A DNA stretch of 64,000 bases. Source: JAEUKA01 sp035328405 (GTDB taxonomy: Bacteria > Myxococcota_A > Polyangia > Palsa-1104 > JAEUJZ01). The notes below the pieces were generated by a model. The model saw only the letters and a list, made by a program, of their open reading frames with translations. It ran no database searches and was not told the DNA's origin. Below, one piece after another: positions 1-9,386 of the stretch (position 1 is its first letter; the number at the start of each line of letters is the position of its first letter). Location of the stretch: assembly GCA_035328405.1 (NCBI GenBank), contig DAOLIT010000020.1, positions 1 to 64,000 on the forward strand, in the 5' to 3' direction. The position numbers and the translations under genes were made by a program.

Positions 1-55
1 TCAACGTGCGCCACCGACCACCTCAACGTGCGCCACTGACCACCTCAACGTGCGC
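1..55. repeat. 22-bp direct tandem repeat, about 2.5 copies
   Basis: Two complete 22-bp units (1-22 and 23-44) differ at a single base (C/T at the same position in the unit). A third copy begins at 45 and matches for 11 bases before diverging. The array starts at the first base of the window, so it may continue to the left. There are no unique spacers, so this is not a CRISPR array. No function is inferred. Confidence 0.8.
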
Positions 56-104
56 AGGGCTTCACCTCCTGGTGAGAGAACGCTCACGATTTATGTGCTG
101 AATC

Positions 105-137
105 TCACAAATGTGAATCCTGGTTCACCATTTGTGA
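105..137. promoter_or_regulatory. Inverted repeat upstream of the 254-835 gene (operator-like or hairpin)
   Basis: The arms TCACAAATG (105-113) and CATTTGTGA (129-137) are exact reverse complements. The pairing continues inward through GAA/TTC, leaving a short loop centred near 120. The left arm with its next bases also contains TCACA-AA-TGTGA. Such symmetry could be an operator or an RNA hairpin. It lies about 115 bases before the start codon at 254. No regulator is identified; the role is inference. Confidence 0.35.
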
Positions 138-253
138 TGGATGAACCACGCAACTCTGGAAAAAGTTTGCTTTTTTTCGGTCTAACCCTTGCCGCGCCGA
201 ATTTTTGAACTACACAGAAAGCGCTCGCACCCTGCGAGAAAAGGAGACGACTC

Positions 254-835
254 ATGACCAAAGATCCGAAAAACCCTGTTCCCGGCGACCTCTCGATCGA
301 CTGCACACCCCTTGCCGACTTGGTGGTGGACCTGCCTCCAGGTGCCATGAGCGGCATGCGCAAGGAGCATGCAGGCCTTGACGCGCTTTTGACCGAGGTC
401 GCAGCCAACCACAAAACCTACGGGGCACGCGCAGGCATTCGTGATGAGGATACCCAGATGCTGGCCAAGCTCACCGAGCAGATCCAAAGCACGCGCAAAT
501 ACAAAGAACCGCTGCGCAAGCTGCTGGAGCTTGTCATCGAGACGGAAGCCTCCCTGGACCATACGCGGCAGCAGTGTATCAGCAACATCGCGACCAGCGT
601 CGAACAGCGCGCCAAAATGCCCGGCAACGAGGACCTCAAGAGTGTGTACCGGGCGACGCGCGAATACCGTTCTGCAATCGGGAAAAAAGCGGCCAGGACG
701 CGCGCCAGACACCAAGGGGACGACCACGACCCCAAACCACCTGCCCTCCAACTGATCAGCGAACTCCCCCCATCCCCACCCCCTCAGGCCCATCCCCAGG
801 CGCACCCCCAAACGCATGCCCAAACGCATACGTAG
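254..835 (+). CDS. Hypothetical protein, 193 aa
   Basis: Not recognised. The start is well supported by an AAGGAG Shine-Dalgarno at 241-246, seven bases before the ATG. The first 160 or so residues look soluble, charged and mostly helical, with no signal peptide or membrane segment. The last 35 residues are low complexity, rich in Pro, His and Gln (alternating HPQ and THAQ-like units), and are probably disordered. It points towards the minus-strand restriction enzyme gene, leaving about 190 bases between the two stops with no gene visible. No functional partner can be named from context. Confidence 0.6.
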   Translation: MTKDPKNPVPGDLSIDCTPLADLVVDLPPGAMSGMRKEHAGLDALLTEVAANHKTYGARAGIRDEDTQMLAKLTEQIQSTRKYKEPLRKLLELVIETEASLDHTRQQCISNIATSVEQRAKMPGNEDLKSVYRATREYRSAIGKKAARTRARHQGDDHDPKPPALQLISELPPSPPPQAHPQAHPQTHAQTHT

Positions 836-1023
836 ATAGTTCCACCTCCCTCCTTTCCTCATTCCCACAAAGCGCCCAAGCCCCCTCCTTATCGCTATCC
901 TTTCGCCCTGCCCCACCCGGAACCTTGTCTCACTTGGGTGGACAGGGGCACAGGGGCACAGGGAAAGACGGGGTTTGGGCACCCCTGCTTTTGGAGGCTC
1001 TGCGTGATGACGTGCGACGGCGA

Positions 1024-4000
1024 TCACCATCCCGGTGGCATGCGGGGGGGGGCGGTTTCTTTGAGGAGGTGAAGATCGTCTTCCGTCAGTTTGTAGGCGG
1101 CGTGAACCTGGGCGGCGATGCTGCGTTCGTGCGCGAGGATCTCGGCTCGCTTCTTCTGTAGGCCGGGGACTTCCGCGTCGTACAGATCTCGCAGGGCTTT
1201 GAGGGTGACGGGGGAAAACATCTTGCCGTCCTTGGAACGGCGCTTTTTCACTTCCCGAACGAAGGCGTCACTGCCAAGCCCCTCAAACTCACCAAGGACA
1301 GGACCGGGAACCTCGACGTCGTACTCCGTGCGAAGGAAGTCGAGGACGCCGAAGCGCGTGCTGTGAATCATCCGAGTCACATCCAGAAGCTGCTGGACGC
1401 TATCGGTCACGGAGGAACGCATCGCCGCATCGGGGGTGGGAATCGGCACATGGACGATCTTGTCTCCGGCAGGGGTGAGTGCTTCGTCTTTGAGATGCAC
1501 CAGATAGCGCCAGTTGTGCCACCACATCGCGGGACTGTTGAGCACCGCAAGAAGCCATGGGTCCTCGCAGGGCAAAAAGAACCCCTTGTCGTTCAGAAGG
1601 AAGCCATCCCGATCCAAGGTATAGGCAGGATGAAACTGAATGACTTGGTAGATGAGCTTGGGCCGATCAAAGAGCTGATGGTAATCGATGGCATCCTGGA
1701 TCTCGTACCACTTGTATGCTCCAGGCTTGCGTCCAGGCCACGCATGGCCGCAATGGTTTTTCGGACGCGGCTCAAGCTTTTCACGATGGATGTCAAGGTG
1801 CGCTTTGATCGCAGGATAGCGATCAATATCGGTCCCACGACGCGCGAAAATCATCCAACGTCCTGCCCATTTCGGCGACCAGCGCGCGATGTCCTGTCCG
1901 CGCAGGTACTTTTTCAAGATCTCGGCGGAGTTCGGATCTTCGCGACAGAGGCGTTCCTTGGTTGCTTGGTCGATGAGGAAGGCTTTGTTGCACCCGGTTT
2001 TGATTCCATAGTGGGGTTTGACCCGTGCGTAGTCCGCGAGAGGGGTTCCGTTCTGACGGAGTTTGTCGAGCAGCGCCTGCACGCCTTGGGGCTCTAGCGT
2101 CCATCCCCGAGGATTCAGGGCGTTCTGCGGCAAGGGGAACCGTTGACGCTCAATGTAGGTTGCCAGAGGCACCTTTCCGAGCTCCTCGCGCGGGTAGAGG
2201 GTGACGCGGACAGCATGGTTCGGCTGGGGCGCGAGCTTGCGCAAAACGATCAGGCACGGGAAGGCGTCGGCCTCGGGAAAAATAGGAGCGTGCCCGAAAT
2301 CCACCAAGCTCTCGATGGTGCATTCCTTTCCGATGAGAGCCCTCAACTTCTCGGCATATCCGCCACGGAGCCACTTGTTGGACACGATGAAGCCGAGACG
2401 CCCGCCGGCCTTGAGCTGCTGGATTCCGCGCTCAAAGAAGCACACGAAGAGGTCGGCCATGCCGTCGTATGCCCGGAACGCGCTCTTCCAATGTTCCTTG
2501 TACGGGGAAAGGAGTTCCTGCCGAACATAGGGCGGATTGCCAAGGACCACATCGAAACCCTCACGCCAGCGGGCGTCGAAGCTCTCGGCGTCTTCCCCGT
2601 CCGGGGGTGCCAGTTCCAGAAAGGACCGCGCGACGCGCCCGGCCTGCCAGTCGAAGGCCCTGGCATCGACGAGGGGATCGCTGACGACGCTGTTCCCATG
2701 GCGGATGTTGCGGTCGAGGAAGGTGAGCGATTTTCCTCGCTTGGCTGTTTTGAGCCACAGGGAGAGCTTGGTGATCTCGACCGATTCGGCGCTCTTATCG
2801 ACGCCAAAGAGGTTCTCGTTGAGCACGGTCTTGGTCAAGTCGAACAGACCGGTCTGCTGGCCTCGGAGATCGGACAGGGCTCGATTCGCCCGCTCAAACT
2901 GTTGCGAAAGAACATCGAAAACTGCAATCAAAAAGGCACCACTGCCGCAAGCGGGGTCGAGCACGCGAATGCGTCGAAGCTGGTTCTGATAGGTCTCCCA
3001 CGCTTCGATGCGGTCTTTCTTCTTGGTTGCACGGTCTATGCCCGCGCGCTCCCAGGCCTCGCCGATGGCTTGGCCAACCGTCTCACGAACGAGGAAGCTT
3101 GTGATGAACGGGGGCGTGTAAAAAATGCCCTCGACCTTTCGTTTGGAAGGCGCTTTCTGGGTGCCGGTGGATGGGATGGTCGGGGTTTTGTCGCTTGCGG
3201 TCTGGGTGGCTGCCTCGTGGCGAAGCTGCTCGAGGTCGGTGATGGACTGCTCAAAGATGTGACCCAGGACATCGACCGAGACATCCTCTGCGAAGTCGTA
3301 CTCGCCGAGTTCCTTGAACGCGCCGCAGGTTTCATCAGAGACTTCGAGCTCCTCGATTTCGGGGATGCGACGAAACAGACCACCGTCATAAAGGGGGATG
3401 TCGAGCGCCTTGTTCCCTTGGTCTACGCTCCGAAAGACGGAAACAAAGTTCTGCCAAATCGGGCGCGGGTAATACGGGTCCCGGTGTTCGCAGGCGCGAG
3501 CGATGGTGTTCATGGGGATAAGCCGGCGATCCTCGGCGAAGGCCAGAAACAGCACGCGATCCAAGATGGTCTGGGCATATCCCAGCAACTCATCGGACGG
3601 ACGATTGGAGTGTCGGCGGAGGAGTTCCGCAAAGAGCCGTGCGCGCACGTCTCGATACTTCGCGTACAGCCGCTCGGTGATCTCCCGCTCGGTGCGTTCA
3701 GAGGCAAGGAGCATCTCGGAGAGCGGAGAGTGGTCCACAGACGGCCCGCCCAGAATGGCATCGCGTCCGAGCAACGCGACGAAGCGCAGGAAACCATCCT
3801 CATGGCCAAGGTCGTCGAGCAAAAACAGTTCATAAGCTGCTTGGCCCCGGCTTTTCGCATACAGACGTGTTTCCCGGTAGTTCGAGACGATGATCCAGCG
3901 GGACTCGGGAGCATGGTTGGCGTAGTCCCAACCTTGCTGGATCGGGGTTCTGGATTGGCCTCTTCCGTGCTCCAGAAAAACGGCAGCGCCTTTCAACTCG

Positions 4001-4341
4001 ATCGGCGCGATGACCTGGGACTGGCGCTTTGCCTGGGAGAAGAAACCGATGGCACCGTCGGCTTGGCCCCCGGCGAAGACTCTCTTTTCCGCGTCCAGCT
4101 CCCACACTCCATCTTTGGCGAGCGACCACGTTGCGTACCCGAGCACATCGCCAAAAATCCGCTCGAGAAACCCACCGTGCAGCTTGACCTCGCTGGTTTC
4201 ATCGAGGGCACCGCTGCGCACATGTTCGAGCCAGACGCCGATGGTCTCCTCGTGTTTCCGAAACAGCGAAGGGTCGAGGCTTTTCGCGCGTTCCCGAACA
4301 AGCCGGGGGTGAAAGAGGGGGAGGTGGTGAATGCGCGCCAT
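1024..4341 (-). CDS. Type IIG restriction endonuclease / adenine-N6 DNA methyltransferase (Eco57I-like)
   Basis: About 1105 aa. The N-terminal region carries a PD-(D/E)xK-type arrangement: D95 followed by E115-L-K117, expected to cut DNA. A helical linker leads to a gamma-class amino-methyltransferase domain with SAM motif I DPACGSG near 462-468 and catalytic motif NPPY near 602-605. The C-terminal part resembles the TaqI-type specificity region. Nuclease, methylase and recognition in one chain is the Type IIG design, so no separate partner is needed and none is adjacent. The GNAT gene just upstream is on the same strand and may be co-transcribed. The start is uncertain: an in-frame GTG lies at 4359 and neither start has a clear ribosome site; the ATG at 4341 is preferred. 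Solo enzymes of this type are often horizontally acquired. Confidence 0.85.
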   Translation of the reverse strand: MARIHHLPLFHPRLVRERAKSLDPSLFRKHEETIGVWLEHVRSGALDETSEVKLHGGFLERIFGDVLGYATWSLAKDGVWELDAEKRVFAGGQADGAIGFFSQAKRQSQVIAPIELKGAAVFLEHGRGQSRTPIQQGWDYANHAPESRWIIVSNYRETRLYAKSRGQAAYELFLLDDLGHEDGFLRFVALLGRDAILGGPSVDHSPLSEMLLASERTEREITERLYAKYRDVRARLFAELLRRHSNRPSDELLGYAQTILDRVLFLAFAEDRRLIPMNTIARACEHRDPYYPRPIWQNFVSVFRSVDQGNKALDIPLYDGGLFRRIPEIEELEVSDETCGAFKELGEYDFAEDVSVDVLGHIFEQSITDLEQLRHEAATQTASDKTPTIPSTGTQKAPSKRKVEGIFYTPPFITSFLVRETVGQAIGEAWERAGIDRATKKKDRIEAWETYQNQLRRIRVLDPACGSGAFLIAVFDVLSQQFERANRALSDLRGQQTGLFDLTKTVLNENLFGVDKSAESVEITKLSLWLKTAKRGKSLTFLDRNIRHGNSVVSDPLVDARAFDWQAGRVARSFLELAPPDGEDAESFDARWREGFDVVLGNPPYVRQELLSPYKEHWKSAFRAYDGMADLFVCFFERGIQQLKAGGRLGFIVSNKWLRGGYAEKLRALIGKECTIESLVDFGHAPIFPEADAFPCLIVLRKLAPQPNHAVRVTLYPREELGKVPLATYIERQRFPLPQNALNPRGWTLEPQGVQALLDKLRQNGTPLADYARVKPHYGIKTGCNKAFLIDQATKERLCREDPNSAEILKKYLRGQDIARWSPKWAGRWMIFARRGTDIDRYPAIKAHLDIHREKLEPRPKNHCGHAWPGRKPGAYKWYEIQDAIDYHQLFDRPKLIYQVIQFHPAYTLDRDGFLLNDKGFFLPCEDPWLLAVLNSPAMWWHNWRYLVHLKDEALTPAGDKIVHVPIPTPDAAMRSSVTDSVQQLLDVTRMIHSTRFGVLDFLRTEYDVEVPGPVLGEFEGLGSDAFVREVKKRRSKDGKMFSPVTLKALRDLYDAEVPGLQKKRAEILAHERSIAAQVHAAYKLTEDDLHLLKETAPPRMPPGW

Positions 4342-4380
4342 GGCGTGTGGATATATCACACACGGGGGCGCAGCTTTTTC

Positions 4381-5307
4381 TTACAGGTTCTTTTGGAGGG
4401 AGAGTCGTTGGGCGGGGCAGAAGCCGAAGCGGTAAAGGAAGCGGAGCAGGTTCAGGTGGTCGAAATGGACCTCGGTTTCGATGCGTTCGACGTGCAGGGC
4501 GGACAAGTTGTCCAGAAGCTGCACCAGCAGGGCCTGGCCGTATCCGTGTCCGGCGAGGTTTTTTTGCACGCCGATGGTATCGAGAAAGGCGGTCGGTTCG
4601 ACGCGGCCAAACGAACCAAAGTCCACCCGAGCCATGGCAAACGCAGCGGGCGTCTTTTCGCATTCGGCGACAAGGGACACGGCAATCGCAGACTCGCTGA
4701 GCACTTCCTCGAATTTGCGCTCGTAGTAGTCGGTGCGGTCGAGGCCGGTTTGGGCTCGGTCGATGTGGCAGACGGCGGAAAAGTCGGCGCGGGACAGAGC
4801 CCGAACAAACGGGGTTTCCTGCGGGACCAGCGCTTCACTTTCGGGCAATGAGGTGCGGGCGACCGAGCGCTCGAGCACCCACCGAGCACTCATGACAAAA
4901 CCGGTGCGGCTCGCAAACCGAATCAGGCTTTCGTTGCGCCAATCCACCTGGAAGACGATTTGCTGAATGCCTCGAGTGCGGCACAGCGTCACGGCATCGG
5001 CGAGCAGACGCTGCCCCAAACCCAGGTGTTGCGCCGTCGGGTCTACGCCGAGGGTTTCCAACATGACGGCTTTCTCGAGGCGCCCGAACTCGCCGCCAGC
5101 CCGACGACACAGCAGAAAGCCCAGCAGCGTGCCGTCGTCTGCCACAACGCCAAGTTGAAGGTGTTGCTTGGGTCGCGACAGGGCCGCCGAGAGCCGCCTT
5201 TGGAAGTAGTCCCGCCGAACACTTCCGAGCAGCGCACGGTCGATGGCGACCACCCGGTCCAGGTCAGCAGCCACAAGAGGTCTTGTGTTCGTGACGCATT
5301 TTTGCAT
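4381..5307 (-). CDS. Tandem GNAT-family N-acetyltransferase, 308 aa
   Basis: Two GNAT acyl-CoA-dependent acetyltransferase domains lie in tandem. The first (about residues 8-150) has an acetyl-CoA loop of the type GLGQRLL after the strand LETLGVDP. The second (about 160-305) has the equivalent GHGYGQALL after LDTIGVQ. The repeated strand-loop architecture suggests internal duplication. The ORF is open further upstream, but the ATG at 5307 has an AAGGAG six bases before it, so the extra 75 residues are left out. It lies upstream of the Type IIG gene on the same strand with a 39-base gap. The substrate is unknown. Confidence 0.8.
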   Translation of the reverse strand: MQKCVTNTRPLVAADLDRVVAIDRALLGSVRRDYFQRRLSAALSRPKQHLQLGVVADDGTLLGFLLCRRAGGEFGRLEKAVMLETLGVDPTAQHLGLGQRLLADAVTLCRTRGIQQIVFQVDWRNESLIRFASRTGFVMSARWVLERSVARTSLPESEALVPQETPFVRALSRADFSAVCHIDRAQTGLDRTDYYERKFEEVLSESAIAVSLVAECEKTPAAFAMARVDFGSFGRVEPTAFLDTIGVQKNLAGHGYGQALLVQLLDNLSALHVERIETEVHFDHLNLLRFLYRFGFCPAQRLSLQKNL

Positions 5308-5474
5308 GTCTTGCTCCTTGGACTTTTGGTACCACATTGTCGCTTTTTTCCCTTCCAAAAATGGAAACTCGGCGGGTCGCTCATGAAGAAGGGAGAACGG
5401 CGAAAGACAAAGGGAAAAGAACAACGGGCCTGCGGTTCGCAGGCGGCGACCGGCCCCAATTGGAGAAAACAGAA

Positions 5475-6455
5475 ATGACAAGAACGACACTTTTTCTGGT
5501 GGCGTGCGCGTTTGCGGCGGGCTGCGGCTCAAGTCACGACATGACCGACCACATGAACCAGGTCACGCAGGGTCCGCACGAATGCGAAACACCCGAGGAC
5601 GCGGCTGCGCCTGCGGACCAAACGATCGAAGCGCGCTATGCGACGGTCAAACCAGACGGCGTGAACGCCATGAACGTGATCACGTTTGGCGGGACGGTGC
5701 CGGGGCCGGTGCTGACGCTGGATGTGGGACAGACCCGGCGGTACAAACTGACGAACCGAACGGACGTGCCCATCGGTCTTCACTTTCTAGGTCTGTCGTA
5801 TGACGTAAAAGACGACGGCACGCCGCTGTACCCCAAGAGCATCGTGTATCCGGGCTGCTCGCATGTGTACACGATGACCGCCAAAACGCCGGGGATTTTC
5901 CCGTTTGTGGACCACCTGAACCCGACGAAAACGATGCCAGCCGGGATGCACGGTGCGGTCGTGGTGCGGGCACCGGACGAAACGCCTGCGGACAGAGAGT
6001 ATTTGTACTTTCTGGGAGAACTCGGGAAGGAAACGGAAGGGGAGGAAGAGGAGGAGGAAGAAGGCGGCGGAGCGCGCAGCTTTTTCATGACGATGAATGG
6101 ACGAACGGAGGCGGCGCCGCTTGCCATCGAGCGCCGGGGCGGGGAATTTGTGGGTTGGGAAGGGTTCTCAGAAAGCCAAGTCGGAAACAAAGTGCGCATC
6201 CGATTGCAAAACGTCTCGCCCAGCACGTACCACTCGTTCGGAATGCACGGATACAACTTCTGCGACCGGGGCGGCATGGTGGACGCATCCGGCGGATGTC
6301 CCAATCAGGGGCGGCCCGTGAACATCCTGAGTTTGTCTCCGCTTGAGGGCACAACCATCGAGGTCCTGACCAACAATCCGGGAAACTGGATGATTCACTG
6401 CCACATTCTCGACCACGTTGCAGAAGGCATGATGAGTTACTTCGTCGTGAAGTAA
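5475..6455 (+). CDS. Multicopper-oxidase-like cupredoxin lipoprotein
   Basis: 326 aa with a lipoprotein signal (lipobox AAGC near residue 17), so probably anchored in the envelope facing the periplasm or outside. Two cupredoxin domains follow. The C-terminal one keeps the copper signature: HSFGMHG, then H308-C309-H310, H314 and Met319/320, as in type 1 copper sites of multicopper oxidases. The first domain looks degenerate: HFLG where HWHG is usual and FVDH where YHxH is usual, so the trinuclear cluster may be incomplete. A run of glutamates sits between the domains at about 187-197. The start at 5475 follows GGAG by nine bases; the longer frame upstream has no signal peptide. The substrate is unknown; nitrite-reductase-like or laccase-like are both possible. 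Confidence 0.75.
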   Translation: MTRTTLFLVACAFAAGCGSSHDMTDHMNQVTQGPHECETPEDAAAPADQTIEARYATVKPDGVNAMNVITFGGTVPGPVLTLDVGQTRRYKLTNRTDVPIGLHFLGLSYDVKDDGTPLYPKSIVYPGCSHVYTMTAKTPGIFPFVDHLNPTKTMPAGMHGAVVVRAPDETPADREYLYFLGELGKETEGEEEEEEEGGGARSFFMTMNGRTEAAPLAIERRGGEFVGWEGFSESQVGNKVRIRLQNVSPSTYHSFGMHGYNFCDRGGMVDASGGCPNQGRPVNILSLSPLEGTTIEVLTNNPGNWMIHCHILDHVAEGMMSYFVVK

Positions 6456-6496
6456 CGGCTCGACGGGGGGCGGGTCTCACAGGAGGCGTTTTGGCA

Positions 6497-7579
6497 ATGA
6501 AAATCGCGATTGTGGGTGCAGGACCTGCGGGCGGGACGGCGGCGCTCGAGCTAGCCAAGCAGGGACGGCATGAAGTGGTGTTGCTGGACAAAAGTGAGTT
6601 TCCACGACCCAAGACGTGCGGAAGTGGGCTTGGGCCGCGCTGTCTGGAAGTGCTCAAAGAACTCGGTCTGTTCGAGGATTTGGCGAAGCTGTCGCACAAA
6701 ATCACGGGTCTGCGTTTTGTCGGGCCGGGCGGGCAAGAGGCGTTGCTCGATTCGGGGTTTGAGGCCGCGTGGATTTTGCCAAGGGAGACGTTCGACGCCA
6801 AACTCGCTTTTTCCGCTGAACAACACGGTGCGAAGTTCGAGCAGGGCTTTTTCGTGAAACGGCTCGTGCGCGATCCTTTCGGCAAAGTGGTCGGTGTTTC
6901 CGATGGAAACCGGACGATCGAAGCGGACCTTACGATTCTGGCCGACGGCGCGCATTCGCGTTTTTCGGTCGATCGAAGACCGCGCAAACAGATCGCGGCG
7001 ATCATGGCGTGGTACGACGGCGTGCCGTTCCGCAAGGGCATTTTGGAGATGTATTACGACCGTCGCGTAAGGCCGTTTTATGGCTGGATGTTTCCCGAAA
7101 CCGACACGCGCGTAAACGTCGGCATTTGTTATCCGCAAGAGGAAACGCGCGACCCGAAAGTGCTTCTGACCGAAGTCATCGAAACGCACCTGGGCGACCG
7201 GCTGAAAAACGCCGTTCCCACCGGCAAAATGAAAGGTCACCCGATTCTCTACGCCGACGCTGTGGGCCCTGTCACGACACCGGGAGCGATTTTCATCGGG
7301 GAAGCGGCTCGGCTGGTTCACGGTGCAACCGGAGAAGGCATTGCTTACGCGATGCGGTCGGGACGGCTCGCGGCGCAGGTGCTCTCGGAACACGATCGAC
7401 CGAACACGGACTGTCTGCGCACGTACCAAACCAGGATTTCGCACAAGTTCCGTTGGCCGCTCAAAACAGCAGTCGGTTTTTTGCGTTTTGTCGAGACGCC
7501 TGGGTTTGACCTTGCGTCGCGTTTTTTGCTGAACCGGCAGGTGCAGCGCGGCATGCGATACGCGCTGGCCCATTCGTAG
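6497..7579 (+). CDS. Geranylgeranyl-reductase-family FAD-dependent oxidoreductase
   Basis: 360 aa. The N-terminus has the dinucleotide-binding motif G7-A-G9-P-A-G12, and the family features continue with a PRPKTCGSGL segment, an ADLTILADGAHS strand (the second FAD contact) and GAIFIGEAARLVHGATGEGI near residue 265. This is the GGR/p-hydroxybenzoate-hydroxylase fold; relatives reduce isoprenoid double bonds or hydroxylate aromatics. The ATG at 6497 is chosen because AGGAGG at 6481-6486 is well spaced from it; an in-frame TTG at 6491 is too close. It follows the copper protein by 41 bases on the same strand, so co-transcription is possible, but no shared pathway is evident. Confidence 0.8.
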   Translation: MKIAIVGAGPAGGTAALELAKQGRHEVVLLDKSEFPRPKTCGSGLGPRCLEVLKELGLFEDLAKLSHKITGLRFVGPGGQEALLDSGFEAAWILPRETFDAKLAFSAEQHGAKFEQGFFVKRLVRDPFGKVVGVSDGNRTIEADLTILADGAHSRFSVDRRPRKQIAAIMAWYDGVPFRKGILEMYYDRRVRPFYGWMFPETDTRVNVGICYPQEETRDPKVLLTEVIETHLGDRLKNAVPTGKMKGHPILYADAVGPVTTPGAIFIGEAARLVHGATGEGIAYAMRSGRLAAQVLSEHDRPNTDCLRTYQTRISHKFRWPLKTAVGFLRFVETPGFDLASRFLLNRQVQRGMRYALAHS

Positions 7580-7640
7580 CGTTTGCGGCTCGACGTAACA
7601 GCATCTTCGCTTGCGTCGTAGTCTGTGTTTGGAGGTTCTC

Positions 7641-9350
7641 ATGCGGTGTGCTCGGTTTCTGTGGTCCGTGCTTCTTTTCTCCGTGCTTCTGTGTGCCTGT
7701 TCCCGAGGGAAAAAACCGCCCGCGCTTGAGGCAAAAGCCGCGCCACCGATCGTCGTGGAAAGCCCGTCCTCTCTGCTCGCGGAGGACGTGCTGTGGCACG
7801 CGAGCGCAAAGGACGTTCCAAGCCTGGCATCACAGCTTCTTGGGCCGATGACGCAGCCCATTTTGTCGTCGCTCGGCTTTTCCGGGGACGACCTGAAGCG
7901 GGGCGGAGCCATTCGCGCTGTCGTGTGGAAACCCACCGATCCGGCGTTTGGGAATTTCCCCGTGGCGATTCTTGTGCCGTTCCCAAAAGACCACAACGTG
8001 CTCCAGGAACTATCGCGGGCGCTGCCGCAAGCCAAGACAGAATCCTGGGACAAGGGCTCGATTCTGCTTTTTGGCGATACTGCGGCCGCAGAGGAAAAGC
8101 ACAAGCAGGAAGGTTTCGCAAAGCTCCTAGGAAAAACTGATCGATTCGATGTGTCGTGGCATGTGAATCTGTCGATGCTCTGGAAACAGTTTGGAGAGCG
8201 GATTCGCAAGAGCTACGACGAGGGTCTCAAAGAGTCTTTGGCCAAAGACCTGAACGTGTCCGAGGACCGTTCGGAGCTGGACAGGCAAACCGACGAGATC
8301 GTGACGCAGATTGCGTATTCCATTCGGGATGCTGTGCTCGGCACGAAAGCGGGCACGGTTGGGGCAAACCTGAACGCGCAGGGACTCGATCTGTTTTTGA
8401 TCACGGAAAGCGAAAAGGGACAACTCCAGAAGGCGCAGCAGACAGCCCCTGACCTGGTGCAGTTTCTTCCTGCTGGCGACGTGCGATGGCAGTGGAACGT
8501 AGACGATTGGCCGCGCCAACTGACGGAAACGGAACAGTTCCTGCGGCCTCTTCTGGCTTCGGCCCCCAAAACGCAGGCGCAATTCAATGCTTGGCTTTCT
8601 TCTCTTCGCGGGCTGGGGCAAACCATCGTGTGGGCGGGCTCTGTGTCGATAGAGGCGCAGGGGCAACCCAAGTTCGCGTGGATTGTGCGGGTGGACGATG
8701 GAAAAGCGGCGATGGCCGTGATCCGCCGCACCAGCACCTACTCGACAAATCCAACCCCGCAGGAATTGGAGACCTTCGGCTCAGCGATAACGGGGCGGCT
8801 CCAGAAAAACGTGCGAAAGATCCATGGTTGGCCGGTGGATTTGCACGACCTCACGGTTCACTCCAGACCCACCAAAAGCAAAGACGGCGATCCGAAAAGC
8901 GCGCCGGGCACATTGGACACGTTCTCGTTGAAGTTTGAGGTCGTGCAGTTTGACCGTTACCTGATCGTCGCAGTACCGACGCAAACGCAAGCCATTGCGG
9001 ACTCGCTGCTGTCGGGCAAAGGTCCGCAACGGTTCGGCGCGTTCCAACATTTGCCGCTGGGTGGTTCTGTGTATGTGGACGTAGACGTAAGTTCAGCCCA
9101 AAAACTCCTTGCTGCAGCAAGAGGAGAGATGGCAACCGCCGCACTTCCCGCCGAGGCAGAAGTTCTGTCATTTGCGTATTTCTTCCGGGGCTCGATTCGC
9201 GAGTTTGCGGTTCACGTTCCAAAACCGCTTGTGGACTTCGGACTTGGGCTGCTTCTTTCGGCCAAAGACAAACGCGAGCGTCCAAACAGTGACAATGTCT
9301 TCGAGGACGCCTACAAATCCGACGAAGCCCGCGCAGACGATTCCCATTAG
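7641..9350 (+). CDS. Hypothetical lipoprotein, 569 aa
   Basis: Not recognised. It has a clear lipoprotein signal peptide (a hydrophobic stretch ending LLCAC, Cys near residue 19). The mature part is a large soluble protein with no membrane segment and no catalytic motif I can name. The C-terminal 30 residues are charged. The start is fixed by GGAGG at 7631-7635 just before the ATG. It follows the flavoprotein gene by about 60 bases in the same direction and is convergent with the next gene, leaving 36 bases between the stops. Confidence 0.7.
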   Translation: MRCARFLWSVLLFSVLLCACSRGKKPPALEAKAAPPIVVESPSSLLAEDVLWHASAKDVPSLASQLLGPMTQPILSSLGFSGDDLKRGGAIRAVVWKPTDPAFGNFPVAILVPFPKDHNVLQELSRALPQAKTESWDKGSILLFGDTAAAEEKHKQEGFAKLLGKTDRFDVSWHVNLSMLWKQFGERIRKSYDEGLKESLAKDLNVSEDRSELDRQTDEIVTQIAYSIRDAVLGTKAGTVGANLNAQGLDLFLITESEKGQLQKAQQTAPDLVQFLPAGDVRWQWNVDDWPRQLTETEQFLRPLLASAPKTQAQFNAWLSSLRGLGQTIVWAGSVSIEAQGQPKFAWIVRVDDGKAAMAVIRRTSTYSTNPTPQELETFGSAITGRLQKNVRKIHGWPVDLHDLTVHSRPTKSKDGDPKSAPGTLDTFSLKFEVVQFDRYLIVAVPTQTQAIADSLLSGKGPQRFGAFQHLPLGGSVYVDVDVSSAQKLLAAARGEMATAALPAEAEVLSFAYFFRGSIREFAVHVPKPLVDFGLGLLLSAKDKRERPNSDNVFEDAYKSDEARADDSH

Positions 9351-9386
9351 CGGAAAGGAAGACCTTTCGACGCTCAGGTTTGTCGT

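Noticed and set aside
1..44. Possible CRISPR or transposon end
   Set aside because: Direct repeats with no spacers and no terminal inverted repeat or transposase in view.
2143..4851. A 902-aa plus-strand open frame
   Set aside because: Antisense to the Type IIG restriction-methylation gene, whose SAM and NPPY motifs show that the minus strand is coding.
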